Assembly: GCA_030430575.1 (NCBI GenBank)
Contig: JAUIKF010000073.1
Coordinates: 1-36,437, forward strand
Reading direction: 5' to 3'
Origin: Bacteroidia bacterium
GTDB taxonomy: Bacteria; Bacteroidota; Bacteroidia; J057
Length of the DNA stretch: 36,437 bases
The notes under the pieces are model-generated. The model did no database searches. It was not told the origin of the DNA and saw only the letters and a list, made by a program, of their open reading frames with translations. Position 1 is the stretch's first letter; each line of letters begins with the position of its first letter. Positions 7,410-14,743 of the stretch are shown in pieces. The translations under genes were made by a program, and so were the position numbers.

Positions 7410-8450
7410 TTACCATTCTTCTTGAAACTCATCCATTCGCTCCACGCATGCTTTTAACAAAGTGATACATCCCTGCACATCTTCTTGGTGGACCATTTCT
7501 ACCACAGAGTGGATATGACGTGTGGGCACGGAGATACAGCCTACAATGGCTCCATCGCCTGAGCGCTGAAGGGCCCCTGTGTCGGTGCCCCCTCTCGGAA
7601 GAATTTCTCGCTGGAAGATAATACCTGCTTCCTCAGCCATTTTTTCCATAAACCGCACCATCCGAATATCCGTCACTACAGATGAGTCATAGATTTTGAT
7701 GGCTGCACCTTTGCCAAGAGATGTGACCATCTCGTGGGCTTTGGCGCTTGGGGTATCATTGGCGATGGTGGTGTCGAGGCCTATCCCAATGTCGGGATTA
7801 AGTGCACGGGTGACAGCAGTGGCTCCCCTAAGGCCTACTTCCTCCTGTACGGTGAATACCGCATAGAAGTCATGGGCTGGCGTAGTCATCGTTTTGAGGG
7901 CTTCTATGAGGATAAAAACCGAGATTCGGTTGTCGAGGGATTTGGAGGAGACGCAGTCGCCTAAGACGATCAAATCCCGATCTCGGGTCACGACATCACC
8001 TACGGAGACCCATTTGATCACCTCCTCATAAGGCAGGCCAAAATCGATGAAATAGTCCTTGATCTGAGGCGGTTTTTTACGGTCCTCTGGGGACATGATG
8101 TGAATGGGCTTGCTGCCCATAACGCCCATCATCTCACGCTTGCCGTGAACGATGACGCGCTGCGCCGTCAGGGTCTTGGGGTCAAATCCCCCCAAGGTAT
8201 GAAAACGGGCATAGCCATTGCTCCCTATATGGGTGACCATGAAAGCGATTTCATCCATATGGGCCGCAGCCATGACCTTCTTGCGCGTCTTGCCTTTTTT
8301 GAGGGCTACGACATTTCCCATATTGTCGACATAAAGGTCGTCAACCCACGGGCGGACTTCCTCGATGACACGACGACGGATCGGTTCTTCTCTTCCTGGT
8401 GCACCTGGCAGGCTACACAGTTCACTCAATAGGTCTATGGCTAAAGGCAT
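7410..8450 (-). CDS. M42 family metallo-aminopeptidase
   Basis: 346 residues, the usual length for the M42 (CelM/YsdC/glutamyl aminopeptidase) family. The expected metal ligands and catalytic residues are visible: H64 and D66 (AAAHMDE), D173 (LDNRIS), E203 and E204 (VQEEVGLRGA), D226 (GLDTT) and H314 (RHIHSV). The dimetal site removes N-terminal residues from peptides, and relatives form large cytoplasmic tetrahedral dodecamers. There is no signal peptide (MPLAIDLLSELCSLPGAPGRE). Some M42 members are annotated as endoglucanases, but peptidase activity is the better-supported reading. The gene has its own upstream space of 268 nt, shared with the divergent OmpA-type lipoprotein gene. Confidence 0.9.
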   Translation of the reverse strand: MPLAIDLLSELCSLPGAPGREEPIRRRVIEEVRPWVDDLYVDNMGNVVALKKGKTRKKVMAAAHMDEIAFMVTHIGSNGYARFHTLGGFDPKTLTAQRVIVHGKREMMGVMGSKPIHIMSPEDRKKPPQIKDYFIDFGLPYEEVIKWVSVGDVVTRDRDLIVLGDCVSSKSLDNRISVFILIEALKTMTTPAHDFYAVFTVQEEVGLRGATAVTRALNPDIGIGLDTTIANDTPSAKAHEMVTSLGKGAAIKIYDSSVVTDIRMVRFMEKMAEEAGIIFQREILPRGGTDTGALQRSGDGAIVGCISVPTRHIHSVVEMVHQEDVQGCITLLKACVERMDEFQEEW

Positions 8451-8544
8451 GGGATTAAGTGGTTTTTGGACTAAATTGCTCTTTATAAGAAAATTCGAGC
8501 GTTCGAGGGTTCGTTTACCATGAGATTGATCAGGTTGAAAATCT

Positions 8545-8711
8545 CTTTTTTAATTTTGATTTTCACTTTGATTTTTATTCTTCACCAAAGCTAAGGATTT
8601 GGCCTTTTCCCTCAAAATGGCTTTTTTGGGTTCATCGAAGATTTTCTTGATACAGGAAGAATAGGCCACGGATTACACAGATTTTCACGGATTTTCTTCT
8701 TTAATCTGAAT
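8545..8711. repeat. intergenic low-complexity tracts between M42 gene and OmpA-type gene
   Basis: Two elements are visible. At 8545-8585 a period-6 tract of AAAATN-like units (seen on the minus strand). At 8667-8711 a stretch with CCACGGATTACACAGATT followed by CACGGATTTTC and a partly complementary TTTAATCTGAATAAC. CCACGGATTACACAGATT-like words are, from memory, common between genes in Bacteroidota. A 39-codon minus-strand frame (8550-8669) lies between them and is treated as a finding. Confidence 0.5.
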
Positions 8712-8718
8712 AACAACA

Positions 8719-9444
8719 ATGAAAAAAATAGGCCTGATTATTATCCTAATTCCCTTTCTGGGGTTGTTTAGCTGTGATTCAAACGAGTCGCTGATCGACC
8801 TGAATCATCGTCAGGAGAAAATGTCGGAGGAACTGGAACGCGAACGATATATCCGTTGGCGGCTGCAAGCTTATATCGATAGCGTGATGGATGAGAATGG
8901 GAAAAGCTATATGAAGGAAATCATAAAAAAAACGGACCCTCGCCCGCCTCAGAAGAAAGATACGGTTTTCATTGAGTTACCGCCTGCGGATGACCCTTAT
9001 GTCATCACCCTGGCAACTGAGCTAGAAAAAGGGTTGAGTACCCAGCTTGGCAAGGGGCTGAAGGTAGCTAGACGTGGGGACCAGGTGTTGTTGATATTTG
9101 AAGAAGAATCTTTATTTGAGGACAATGGCCTCTTACTTAGCCAAAAAGGGCGCACGAACCTTCAGGAACTGACTAAATTGGTACTGCCTCGTACAGACCT
9201 ATTCCTGATGGTCGAAGGCCATAGCGATACAGGGCCATTGCCCAAGCAGTCTTCCAGCAAGGACCACGCAACCTATAGCTACCGCCGTGCCACTGCGGTC
9301 GTTCAAGCCCTCCAAGACCAGGGCATGCCCGCTCAGCAGTTGATTGCCGCTGGCGCAGGTGCTGCACACCCCATCGCAGATAACCAGACAGAAGCTGGGC
9401 GCTACCTCAACCGACGGGTTGTCGTGGCGGTGGGGAAGAAGTGA
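8719..9444 (+). CDS. OmpA-family peptidoglycan-binding lipoprotein
   Basis: 241 residues. The signal peptide ends in a lipobox (LGLFSC, Cys19). A charged, probably coiled segment (HRQEKMSEELERERYIRWRLQAYIDS) follows, then a proline-rich linker. The C-terminal ~130 residues match the OmpA/MotB domain: LLIFEEESLFEDNGLLLSQKGRTNL, then LMVEGHSDTGPLP, SYRRATAVVQAL and AGRYLNRRVVVAV. The HSDTG and N-RR positions are those that grip the diaminopimelate of peptidoglycan. The likely role is to tether the outer membrane to the cell wall. A CCACGGATTACACAG-type repeat lies just upstream, and a long imperfect hairpin lies downstream. Confidence 0.85.
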   Translation: MKKIGLIIILIPFLGLFSCDSNESLIDLNHRQEKMSEELERERYIRWRLQAYIDSVMDENGKSYMKEIIKKTDPRPPQKKDTVFIELPPADDPYVITLATELEKGLSTQLGKGLKVARRGDQVLLIFEEESLFEDNGLLLSQKGRTNLQELTKLVLPRTDLFLMVEGHSDTGPLPKQSSSKDHATYSYRRATAVVQALQDQGMPAQQLIAAGAGAAHPIADNQTEAGRYLNRRVVVAVGKK

Positions 9445-9452
9445 GGCATAAA

Positions 9453-9575
9453 AAAAGTAAAAATAACGAACAAGGAAGTACAAAATTAGAAGGCTCTCAA
9501 AGAGATTCTTTCCTTTTTACTTCCTTGTTTCCTTCGACAAGCTCAGGACATGTCTTGTTAGTTATTTTTACTTTT
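9453..9575. repeat. interrupted hairpin carrying a CCTTCGACAAGCTCAGG insertion
   Basis: The outer arms are AAAAGTAAAAATAAC (9453-9467) and GTTATTTTTACTTTT (9561-9575). The inner arms are GAACAAGGAAGTA (9468-9480) and TACTTCCTTGTT (9518-9529). The right arm is split by about 31 nt that hold CCTTCGACAAGCTCAGG (9531-9547), flanked by CTTGTT on both sides (9524-9529 and 9554-9559). Without the insert the arms would pair almost continuously. It follows the OmpA-type gene and could end its transcript. Confidence 0.75.
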
Positions 9576-9675
9576 CAAGCGGTCTTCAATTCCTAATTCA
9601 TCCTTAATCATTCATAATTTCCTCAAACACCCTCGCTTTTTACCCCTATGCATCGCCTTCGGCCTCCTGCTGAGG

Positions 9676-11064
9676 GTGGCTTGGCTGTTCTTATGGTCGC
9701 CTGCACCGATCAGTGACTTTGCGGATTATATGGAATTGGCGGGGGCATTGGTAAATGGGGAAGGCTATTCGGTCAATGGGGCAGCTACTGCTTTCCGTGC
9801 ACCTGGGTATCCTGCATTTTTGGCGGGATTATTTGCTGTATTTGGGGTGAAGGTCTGGGTGGGCCAGCTTGCCAACCTCCTCTTGGCGGGAATCGCCATG
9901 TGGCTGGTGTATCATGTCAGCAAAATGATTTTTGCAGATGAAGGAACAGGACGCATCGCCCTGCTCCTGATGACTCTCCACCCTAATGGCATCGCCTATA
10001 CGTCCTTGCTGTCGACAGAATTGCTTTTTGTGGTTTTGTTGCTGGCAGGGGTGGCGTGTGGGTTGCGAATGAAAGCGCATTGGGGCTGGCTGGTTGCTGC
10101 AGGACTGGCCTTTGGGCTGGCGACGTATGTGAAGCCGCAGGCGGTGCTGGTGCCTTTGGTGCTTTTGCTGGGGGGCTGGATTACGCGCAGAGCCGTCCCT
10201 TCAACCCCTTCGACCCCTTCGACAAGCTCAGGGGTCTCAGGGGTCTCAGGGGCCTCAGGGGCCTCATCCGGAAATCCAGCCCAGGGCATAAATATGCGCC
10301 CAGCCAAAGCTTCCTCATGGAAGCTGGCGTGGATTTCGGCTGTGTGGGGCTGGTTTGTGGGTAATCCACGCCTCGAAGGCGGGGTGCTGAAAGCGGCCTT
10401 TCGAGCTATGCGGCATCGCCGGGAGCCACAGCTTTTGCTGGCCTTCATCTTCACCGTTTTGGTGATTAGTCCGTGGGCTTTGCGGAACGCCTCTTATTTT
10501 GGCACCAATCCTCACCTCACGACCAACGGCGGCTCTAATTTGCTTGTAGGCAACAATCCTCATTCCAATGGAAAGTACAAATGGGGCACGGCAGAAGAAG
10601 CATTTTTGGCTCCTTTTGTCTCAAAAAGTCTTAATGAAGCTGAGCGGGATCAGGTTGCGGGTAAGGTCGCCTGGCAATATATCAAGGATCATCCTGGCCA
10701 GTTCCTAGCGCGAATACCGCTGAAGCTATGGCGATGTTATGCGTGGGATGTTGAGGGGTTGGACTGGGTACGGGAAGGGTGCGGAGGGCTCACAGGTTGG
10801 CGCCATCAGGTGATGCGTATTTGGAAAGCGTGGGCGCAGGTGTTTTATGTAGGCCTCCTCGTTCTTTTTGGCCTTTCGTTTTTTGCTAAATCTTCATTAA
10901 AAACCCCTTATTTCTATTGGGGAATTGCCCTGATACTGTACTTCAGTGTGGTGGTGATGGTGTTTTTTGGGGATGGGCGGTTTCACTTTCCTGTGTTGCC
11001 GTGGGTGATGATGTATGCGGCGGAAAGAATCAAAATTGAAATGAAAATTAAAATCAAAGTATGA
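9676..11064 (+). CDS. GT39/PMT-like polytopic membrane glycosyltransferase
   Basis: 462 residues from a GTG. The protein resembles ArnT/PMT-type glycosyltransferases: an acidic first loop (ISDFADYMELAGALVNGEGY), the signature FRAPGYPAFLA, and about eight to ten membrane segments. Such enzymes use polyprenyl-phosphate sugars to modify lipids or proteins at the outer face of the inner membrane. The start is unresolved. The frame is open upstream to 9562 and encodes a convincing continuation (HNFLKHPRFLPLCIAFGLLLR) with no ATG, GTG or TTG, so the true start may be a rare codon (ATT at 9610) or be hidden by a frameshift. Residues ~175-199 (PSTPSTPSTSSGVSGVSGASGASSG) are encoded by an inserted palindromic repeat. 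The C-terminus (KIEMKIKIKV) lies in a period-6 hairpin shared with nuoM. Confidence 0.75.
   Translation: MAWLFLWSPAPISDFADYMELAGALVNGEGYSVNGAATAFRAPGYPAFLAGLFAVFGVKVWVGQLANLLLAGIAMWLVYHVSKMIFADEGTGRIALLLMTLHPNGIAYTSLLSTELLFVVLLLAGVACGLRMKAHWGWLVAAGLAFGLATYVKPQAVLVPLVLLLGGWITRRAVPSTPSTPSTSSGVSGVSGASGASSGNPAQGINMRPAKASSWKLAWISAVWGWFVGNPRLEGGVLKAAFRAMRHRREPQLLLAFIFTVLVISPWALRNASYFGTNPHLTTNGGSNLLVGNNPHSNGKYKWGTAEEAFLAPFVSKSLNEAERDQVAGKVAWQYIKDHPGQFLARIPLKLWRCYAWDVEGLDWVREGCGGLTGWRHQVMRIWKAWAQVFYVGLLVLFGLSFFAKSSLKTPYFYWGIALILYFSVVVMVFFGDGRFHFPVLPWVMMYAAERIKIEMKIKIKV
10200..10266. repeat. in-frame repeat insertion inside the glycosyltransferase gene
   Basis: Centred on CCCTTCGACAAGCTCAGGG (10215-10233). 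It is preceded by 9-nt units of the form CCCTTCRAC and followed by four 9-nt units (TCAGGGGTC twice, TCAGGGGCC twice). All units are multiples of three, so the frame survives and yields a Ser/Gly/Pro/Thr-rich loop. The core matches the copies at 9531-9547 and 25334-25355. Confidence 0.8.
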
Positions 11065-11106
11065 GGCGGCTTTTTGATTTTAATTTAGATTTTCATTTTT
11101 ATTTCC
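11036..11106. terminator. period-6 AT-rich hairpin overlapping the 3' ends of two convergent genes
   Basis: The left arm (AAAATT/GAAATG/AAAATT/AAAATC units) codes the last residues of the glycosyltransferase. The right arm, read on the minus strand (AAAAAT/GAAAAT/CTAAAT/TAAAAT/CAAAAA units), codes the last residues of NuoM. The stops are at 11062-11064 and 11080-11082. Both strands have long T-runs, so it may act as a bidirectional terminator. Confidence 0.65.
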
Positions 11107-12642
11107 CACCTCCCCATCAGCCCTCGGAGGCAATTCACTTGTCGTTTCTTGCTGGACAAGCGGTGCGGTGCTTTGGTCGATGTGCTTGAGGAATGGGGTG
11201 GCATGCAGCCCGATCCAGAACATGAGGATGACGAGGGGCAATAGCAGCCCCATTTCGCGCCAGTTGAGGTCGGGCAAGTTTTTGAGGTCGTCTCTTTCTG
11301 CCCCGAATAGGACCTTACGGGTCATATTGAGCAGGTAAATGGCGGCGAAGATCACGCCGAGAGCTGCGAGGGCCGTCAGGACTTTGCTACCTGCCACGCT
11401 AGCGCCGAAGGCGCCTAGGAGAATCATGAATTCGCCCACAAATCCGCTTAGGCCTGGAAGGCCTACGGAGGCCATGACGCTCAGGACAAAGAGAAATGCG
11501 AAGTAGGGCAATTGCTTGGCGATGCCCTGGTAGTCGCTGATCATGCGACTGCGACCTCGATCTTCGATCATGCCGACAAGGAAGAACAGCGCAGCTGCGC
11601 CGATACCGTGGGCTACCATTTGCAGGACAGCTCCGCTCAGTGCCTGGCCTTGCATCACGAAGATGCCCAAGGCGATGAAGCCCATGTGCGAAAGCGATGA
11701 ATACGCTAGGAGGCGCTTCATGTCTTTTTGGGCGAATGCAGCCATCGCACCGTAGAGGATGCCGATCACGGCGAGGATAGCCATGATGGGGGCATATTCG
11801 GCAAAGCTATCAGGGAATAATGGGAGACAAAAGCGGATGAGGCCGTAAACGCCCATCTTGGACAGCAAGGCTGCCATGATGATGGTACCCGTCGTGGACG
11901 ATTCTGCGTAGGCATCTGCCTGCCAGGTATGGAAAGGGAAGATGGGTGCTTTGATCGCGAAGCTGATCGCGAAGGCAAGGAATAACCAGCCTTGCACACT
12001 AGGATCGAAACCCGCCTTCAATAGGGCAAAGTAATCTGTCGTAAAAATGCCCGGCACTGCAGCCATTCCCATATACAATATGGCAATTAGCATCAGAAGT
12101 GAGCCTGCCAACGTGTAGAGGAAAAATTTGATCGCCGCATATTGTCTGCGTTCGCTTCCCCAAATGCCGATGAAGAAGATCGATGGGATCAGGACCAATT
12201 CGAAGAATACATAGAACAACAGAAGATCCATAGACAAGAAAAAGCCGATAATGGCCGTCTCCATGAGCATGAGCATGACGTAGTACATGCGGACTTGCTT
12301 GCTCACTTTATTCCACGAATACAGCAAAATCAAGGGAAACAAGAGCGTCGTCATCAGAACGAGGTAAAGCGATATGCCATCGATGCCAAGAGCAAAGTTG
12401 ACATTGTACCCAGGTCCTGCGATCCACTCGACGGCATGATAAAAGCTGTAGCCGTCTTGGCCAAATGCTTCACCACCCATGAGAGGTCCTAGGAGGAAGA
12501 GGCTGAGGATAAAGGGTACCAATGACGCTGTAAACGCTGCTACTTTTGCCGTTTCCGCTTTGAATAAAGCGATTACGGGGATTGCCGCCAAAGGGGCAAA
12601 TAGCAGGAGGTATACCAAGGAGATGACCGTACTTTTGTCCAT
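11080..12642 (-). CDS. nuoM: NADH-quinone oxidoreductase subunit M
   Basis: 520 residues with about 14 membrane helices. The family's TM5 glutamate is present in FELVLIPSIFFIGIWGSERR (E148, matching E144 of E. coli NuoM). Further conserved parts are the discontinuous-helix region KAPIFPFHTWQADAYAESST, LAYSSLSHMGFIALGI and LPGLSGFVGEFMILLGAF. NuoM is one of the antiporter-like proton-pumping subunits of respiratory complex I in the inner membrane. The gene is not beside nuoL, nuoN or any other nuo gene in this window, and its own promoter-like site lies at 12668-12698. The last ~20 residues (ETTSELPPRADGEVGNKNENLN) go beyond the membrane part. The final GNKNENLN comes from the period-6 intergenic repeat. 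Confidence 0.95.
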   Translation of the reverse strand: MDKSTVISLVYLLLFAPLAAIPVIALFKAETAKVAAFTASLVPFILSLFLLGPLMGGEAFGQDGYSFYHAVEWIAGPGYNVNFALGIDGISLYLVLMTTLLFPLILLYSWNKVSKQVRMYYVMLMLMETAIIGFFLSMDLLLFYVFFELVLIPSIFFIGIWGSERRQYAAIKFFLYTLAGSLLMLIAILYMGMAAVPGIFTTDYFALLKAGFDPSVQGWLFLAFAISFAIKAPIFPFHTWQADAYAESSTTGTIIMAALLSKMGVYGLIRFCLPLFPDSFAEYAPIMAILAVIGILYGAMAAFAQKDMKRLLAYSSLSHMGFIALGIFVMQGQALSGAVLQMVAHGIGAAALFFLVGMIEDRGRSRMISDYQGIAKQLPYFAFLFVLSVMASVGLPGLSGFVGEFMILLGAFGASVAGSKVLTALAALGVIFAAIYLLNMTRKVLFGAERDDLKNLPDLNWREMGLLLPLVILMFWIGLHATPFLKHIDQSTAPLVQQETTSELPPRADGEVGNKNENLN

Positions 12643-12667
12643 GAATTTAGCTGGAAATTAATGCGTG

Positions 12668-12698
12668 CGAAGGTACTGCTTTTTGATTTGAGAATCAA
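12668..12698 (-). promoter_or_regulatory. Bacteroidota-type promoter for nuoM
   Basis: On the minus strand, TTG (12696-12698), a 20-nt spacer, then TACCTTCG (12668-12675), one base off the TAnnTTTG -7 box, 25 nt before the nuoM ATG. Spacing and sequence fit the primary sigma factor of Bacteroidota. Confidence 0.55.
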
Positions 12699-12720
12699 TT
12701 GAGGAATGGTGCTAACACAC

Positions 12721-12752
12721 AAAAGCCATCCTGAAAATTCAGGATGGCTTTT
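12721..12752. terminator. symmetrical hairpin terminator
   Basis: A perfect inverted repeat, AAAAGCCATCCTGAA and its complement with only AA between, flanked by A- and T-runs. It lies 32 nt after the stop of the small membrane protein gene (minus strand) and upstream of the nuoM promoter, so it likely separates these two tandem genes. It could work in both directions. Confidence 0.85.
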
Positions 12753-12784
12753 AAAAAGGCTCTATCAGTAATCAAAAATTAGGC

Positions 12785-13222
12785 TTATACATTGCGACGG
12801 TCTTCCATAGGATTCCAGGAATCGTCTTCCCGCTCATAGTCGTCAGCACTTCCAAATTCATCGATTCGGTCGTCATAATAATCGCCTTCGAGGGGCTCAA
12901 AATAATAGTGACCGTGTCCTAGAATGGGCCAGAATATCACGCCGAGGAAGGCCAGGCCTAGTCCAAATCCCACACTTTGCCCAAAGTTACGGGCGATGTC
13001 TACCATGGTAATAATAGCCATGATGATAAACAGCGGTGGAAAGAGAAAGGAAAGGACCCACCATTCAGATCTTCCACCCATCCGAAAAAGCACCATCCAA
13101 TTGTAGATAGGTACAATACACGCCCACCCTGGCTCTCCAGCTTTTTCAAAGGCTTTCCAAACTCCAGATAGATAAAAAATAAAAAAAGCGAGGGCAGCGA
13201 AGGCAGCAATTAATCCAAACAT
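12785..13222 (-). CDS. small integral membrane protein, DUF5684-like
   Basis: 145 residues: an N-terminal membrane helix (GLIAAFAALAFFIFYLSGVW), then KAFEKAGEPGWACIVPIYNWMVLFRMGGRSEWW, two more helices (VLSFLFPPLFIIMAIITMVDIA and VGFGLGLAFLGVIFWPILGHG), and an acidic cytoplasmic-type tail rich in Asp, Glu and Tyr. The GEPGWACIVPIYN motif is typical of DUF5684 proteins. These often occur near signal peptidase I in Bacteroidota, but no such gene is seen here. The function is unknown. A symmetrical terminator follows. The 104 nt upstream hold imperfect inverted words (GAACTTTTGCGCAACTCGTT and GAATTTGTTC) but no convincing promoter. Confidence 0.7.
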   Translation of the reverse strand: MFGLIAAFAALAFFIFYLSGVWKAFEKAGEPGWACIVPIYNWMVLFRMGGRSEWWVLSFLFPPLFIIMAIITMVDIARNFGQSVGFGLGLAFLGVIFWPILGHGHYYFEPLEGDYYDDRIDEFGSADDYEREDDSWNPMEDRRNV

Positions 13223-13326
13223 GGTGAGTGATTTTAGTTTAATATTAGGTACGAACTTTTGCGCAACTCGTTGAAAAAATTGCGATTTTATCGACGAATA
13301 ATCGAAGTCGTTCTGCGAATTTGTTC

Positions 13327-14613
13327 TTAAGCTTGTCGCTTACGTAGGCGGAGCAGAGAAATCGCAGCAATTACCATCACCAAAATGGCGATCAATAGGA
13401 GCCAGGGCAAGGTGGCTTGGTCGGAGGGCAACGCCCAGTCTAAGGCGCGAAAACTCGCCTTCAGCAGGTGTGTCAGGCCCAGAAATGAAGTCAGGCCTAC
13501 CAACAAAAGCATCAACCCATTTGAGGTCCAGGGATTGAGCTGGCCGATCGGCATAAGTTTGGGGTCATTGACGGCCATGAGGAGAAAAATCGTGACAATC
13601 GGCAGGAGTAACCCGTTGAGGGCCTGAGCAGCGATGATCACACTTGTGGGGGTACTATTTTGCCCTGAAACTACCCCAAACAGAAATCCAATGAGGAGGA
13701 CACTCCCCCAAACGATTCGCTCACGCTGAAGGCTTTCGCCAAAAATACTTTTGACGGTAATGGCAGCTGCCATGGGCGCTGTGATCGCTGAGCTAAAGCC
13801 TGCGGCCATTAATCCAAACCCAAATAGCCAGACGGCCCATGGTCCTAGTTGTGCTTGCATGGCGCCAGCCAATGCCCTAAAAGAGAAGTCTCCTTGTACT
13901 TGTGTTCCCACGATAAGGATAGCCATAGAGATCAAGCCGCCTAATACAATCGCAATAATTAGCCCTTGGCGCATTTCTTTTACCCCTTGGCCTGCGCTGA
14001 TGCCCGAACCCAAAAAGAGGTTATAGGGCACAATGGTGGTCCCTATCAGCCCAACCACAAGCCAGGCACTGCCATCATGCATGTGGGGAATCATTAATCC
14101 TTGAAACACTTCTCCCCAATTCAATTCGAGGCGACTCAGCACGATCACAAAAGCAATTCCCATCAACGCCACTACACCCCCTAATACTTTGGCAATCAGT
14201 TGATAGCTACTCAACCATAGAAGGAGGGCGCAGGGGATGAGTAGGCATAATAAAATCAGGGTTTTGCTGCTAGGCCACAATAAGGCGATGCCTTCTGTAG
14301 CACCAAGTAAGTTGCCAGCTTGATAAGCCACGCCTCCCACCAAGATCGCACCCGCAGCTAAGAATGCGAGGAAGCTTTTGCGCCCATGACGCTTAGCGAT
14401 GGCTTCGCCTAGGTTATGCCCTGCCAGGAGGGGTAGGCGCGCCGCGGCTTCTTGGAGGATGACACATGCTAAGGTGGAAAAAAGTAACGCCCACAATAGA
14501 GAAAACTCAAAACTAGCACCTGCCTTAGCAGCAGTCGTCACGGTCCCTGGCCCCACAAAGGCAGCCGAAATCACTGACCAGAAGAGAATGTTCCAAATGG
14601 GATTGCGTTTCAT
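13327..14613 (-). CDS. Nramp-like membrane transporter lacking the canonical metal-site residues
   Basis: 428 residues from the ATG at 14611-14613. A TTG at 14655 would add 14 polar residues and is not preferred. About 11 membrane helices are visible. The first helix carries FVGPGTVTTAAKAG, where canonical Nramp proteins have DPGN (here GPGT, residues 21-24). The sixth has GTTIVPYNLFLGSG, where canonical proteins have an M-P-H core (here V195-P196-Y197-N198). The QEAAARLPLLAGHNLGEAI segment after TM2 fits the family. The Asp and Asn of TM1 and the Met and His of TM6 that ligate Mn/Fe are therefore replaced. The fold assignment is good. Transport of Mn or Fe cannot be assumed, and Mg or another substrate is possible. 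It lies alone on the minus strand. Confidence 0.75.
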   Translation of the reverse strand: MKRNPIWNILFWSVISAAFVGPGTVTTAAKAGASFEFSLLWALLFSTLACVILQEAAARLPLLAGHNLGEAIAKRHGRKSFLAFLAAGAILVGGVAYQAGNLLGATEGIALLWPSSKTLILLCLLIPCALLLWLSSYQLIAKVLGGVVALMGIAFVIVLSRLELNWGEVFQGLMIPHMHDGSAWLVVGLIGTTIVPYNLFLGSGISAGQGVKEMRQGLIIAIVLGGLISMAILIVGTQVQGDFSFRALAGAMQAQLGPWAVWLFGFGLMAAGFSSAITAPMAAAITVKSIFGESLQRERIVWGSVLLIGFLFGVVSGQNSTPTSVIIAAQALNGLLLPIVTIFLLMAVNDPKLMPIGQLNPWTSNGLMLLLVGLTSFLGLTHLLKASFRALDWALPSDQATLPWLLLIAILVMVIAAISLLRLRKRQA

Positions 14614-14707
14614 GAGAGAAATGGCATATCGTTCAAAAAGGGGTAAGTCGTTCAAAGGAATTCAAGTCACTCAACACCCAAGGAAAAGATTCTCTTAGAA
14701 CGTAGAA

Positions 14708-14741
14708 CCCTGAACTCTGAACTCTGAACCTTTGAACTTTC
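14708..14741. repeat. period-7 GAACTCT-like tract
   Basis: Units GAACCCT, GAACTCT, GAACTCT, GAACCTTT, GAACTTT in a row, ending just before the stop of the neighbouring Omp28-like gene. No inverted arm is seen. It is one of several short-unit tracts that fill spaces between genes in this window. Confidence 0.6.
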
Positions 14742-14743
14742 AT

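Noticed and set aside
8470-8530. tRNA-like stretch (GTTCGAGGGTTCG)
   Set aside because: No cloverleaf, anticodon arm or acceptor pairing can be drawn around it.
13327-14613. Classical manganese/iron transporter MntH
   Set aside because: The DPGN and MPH motifs that define MntH are replaced.
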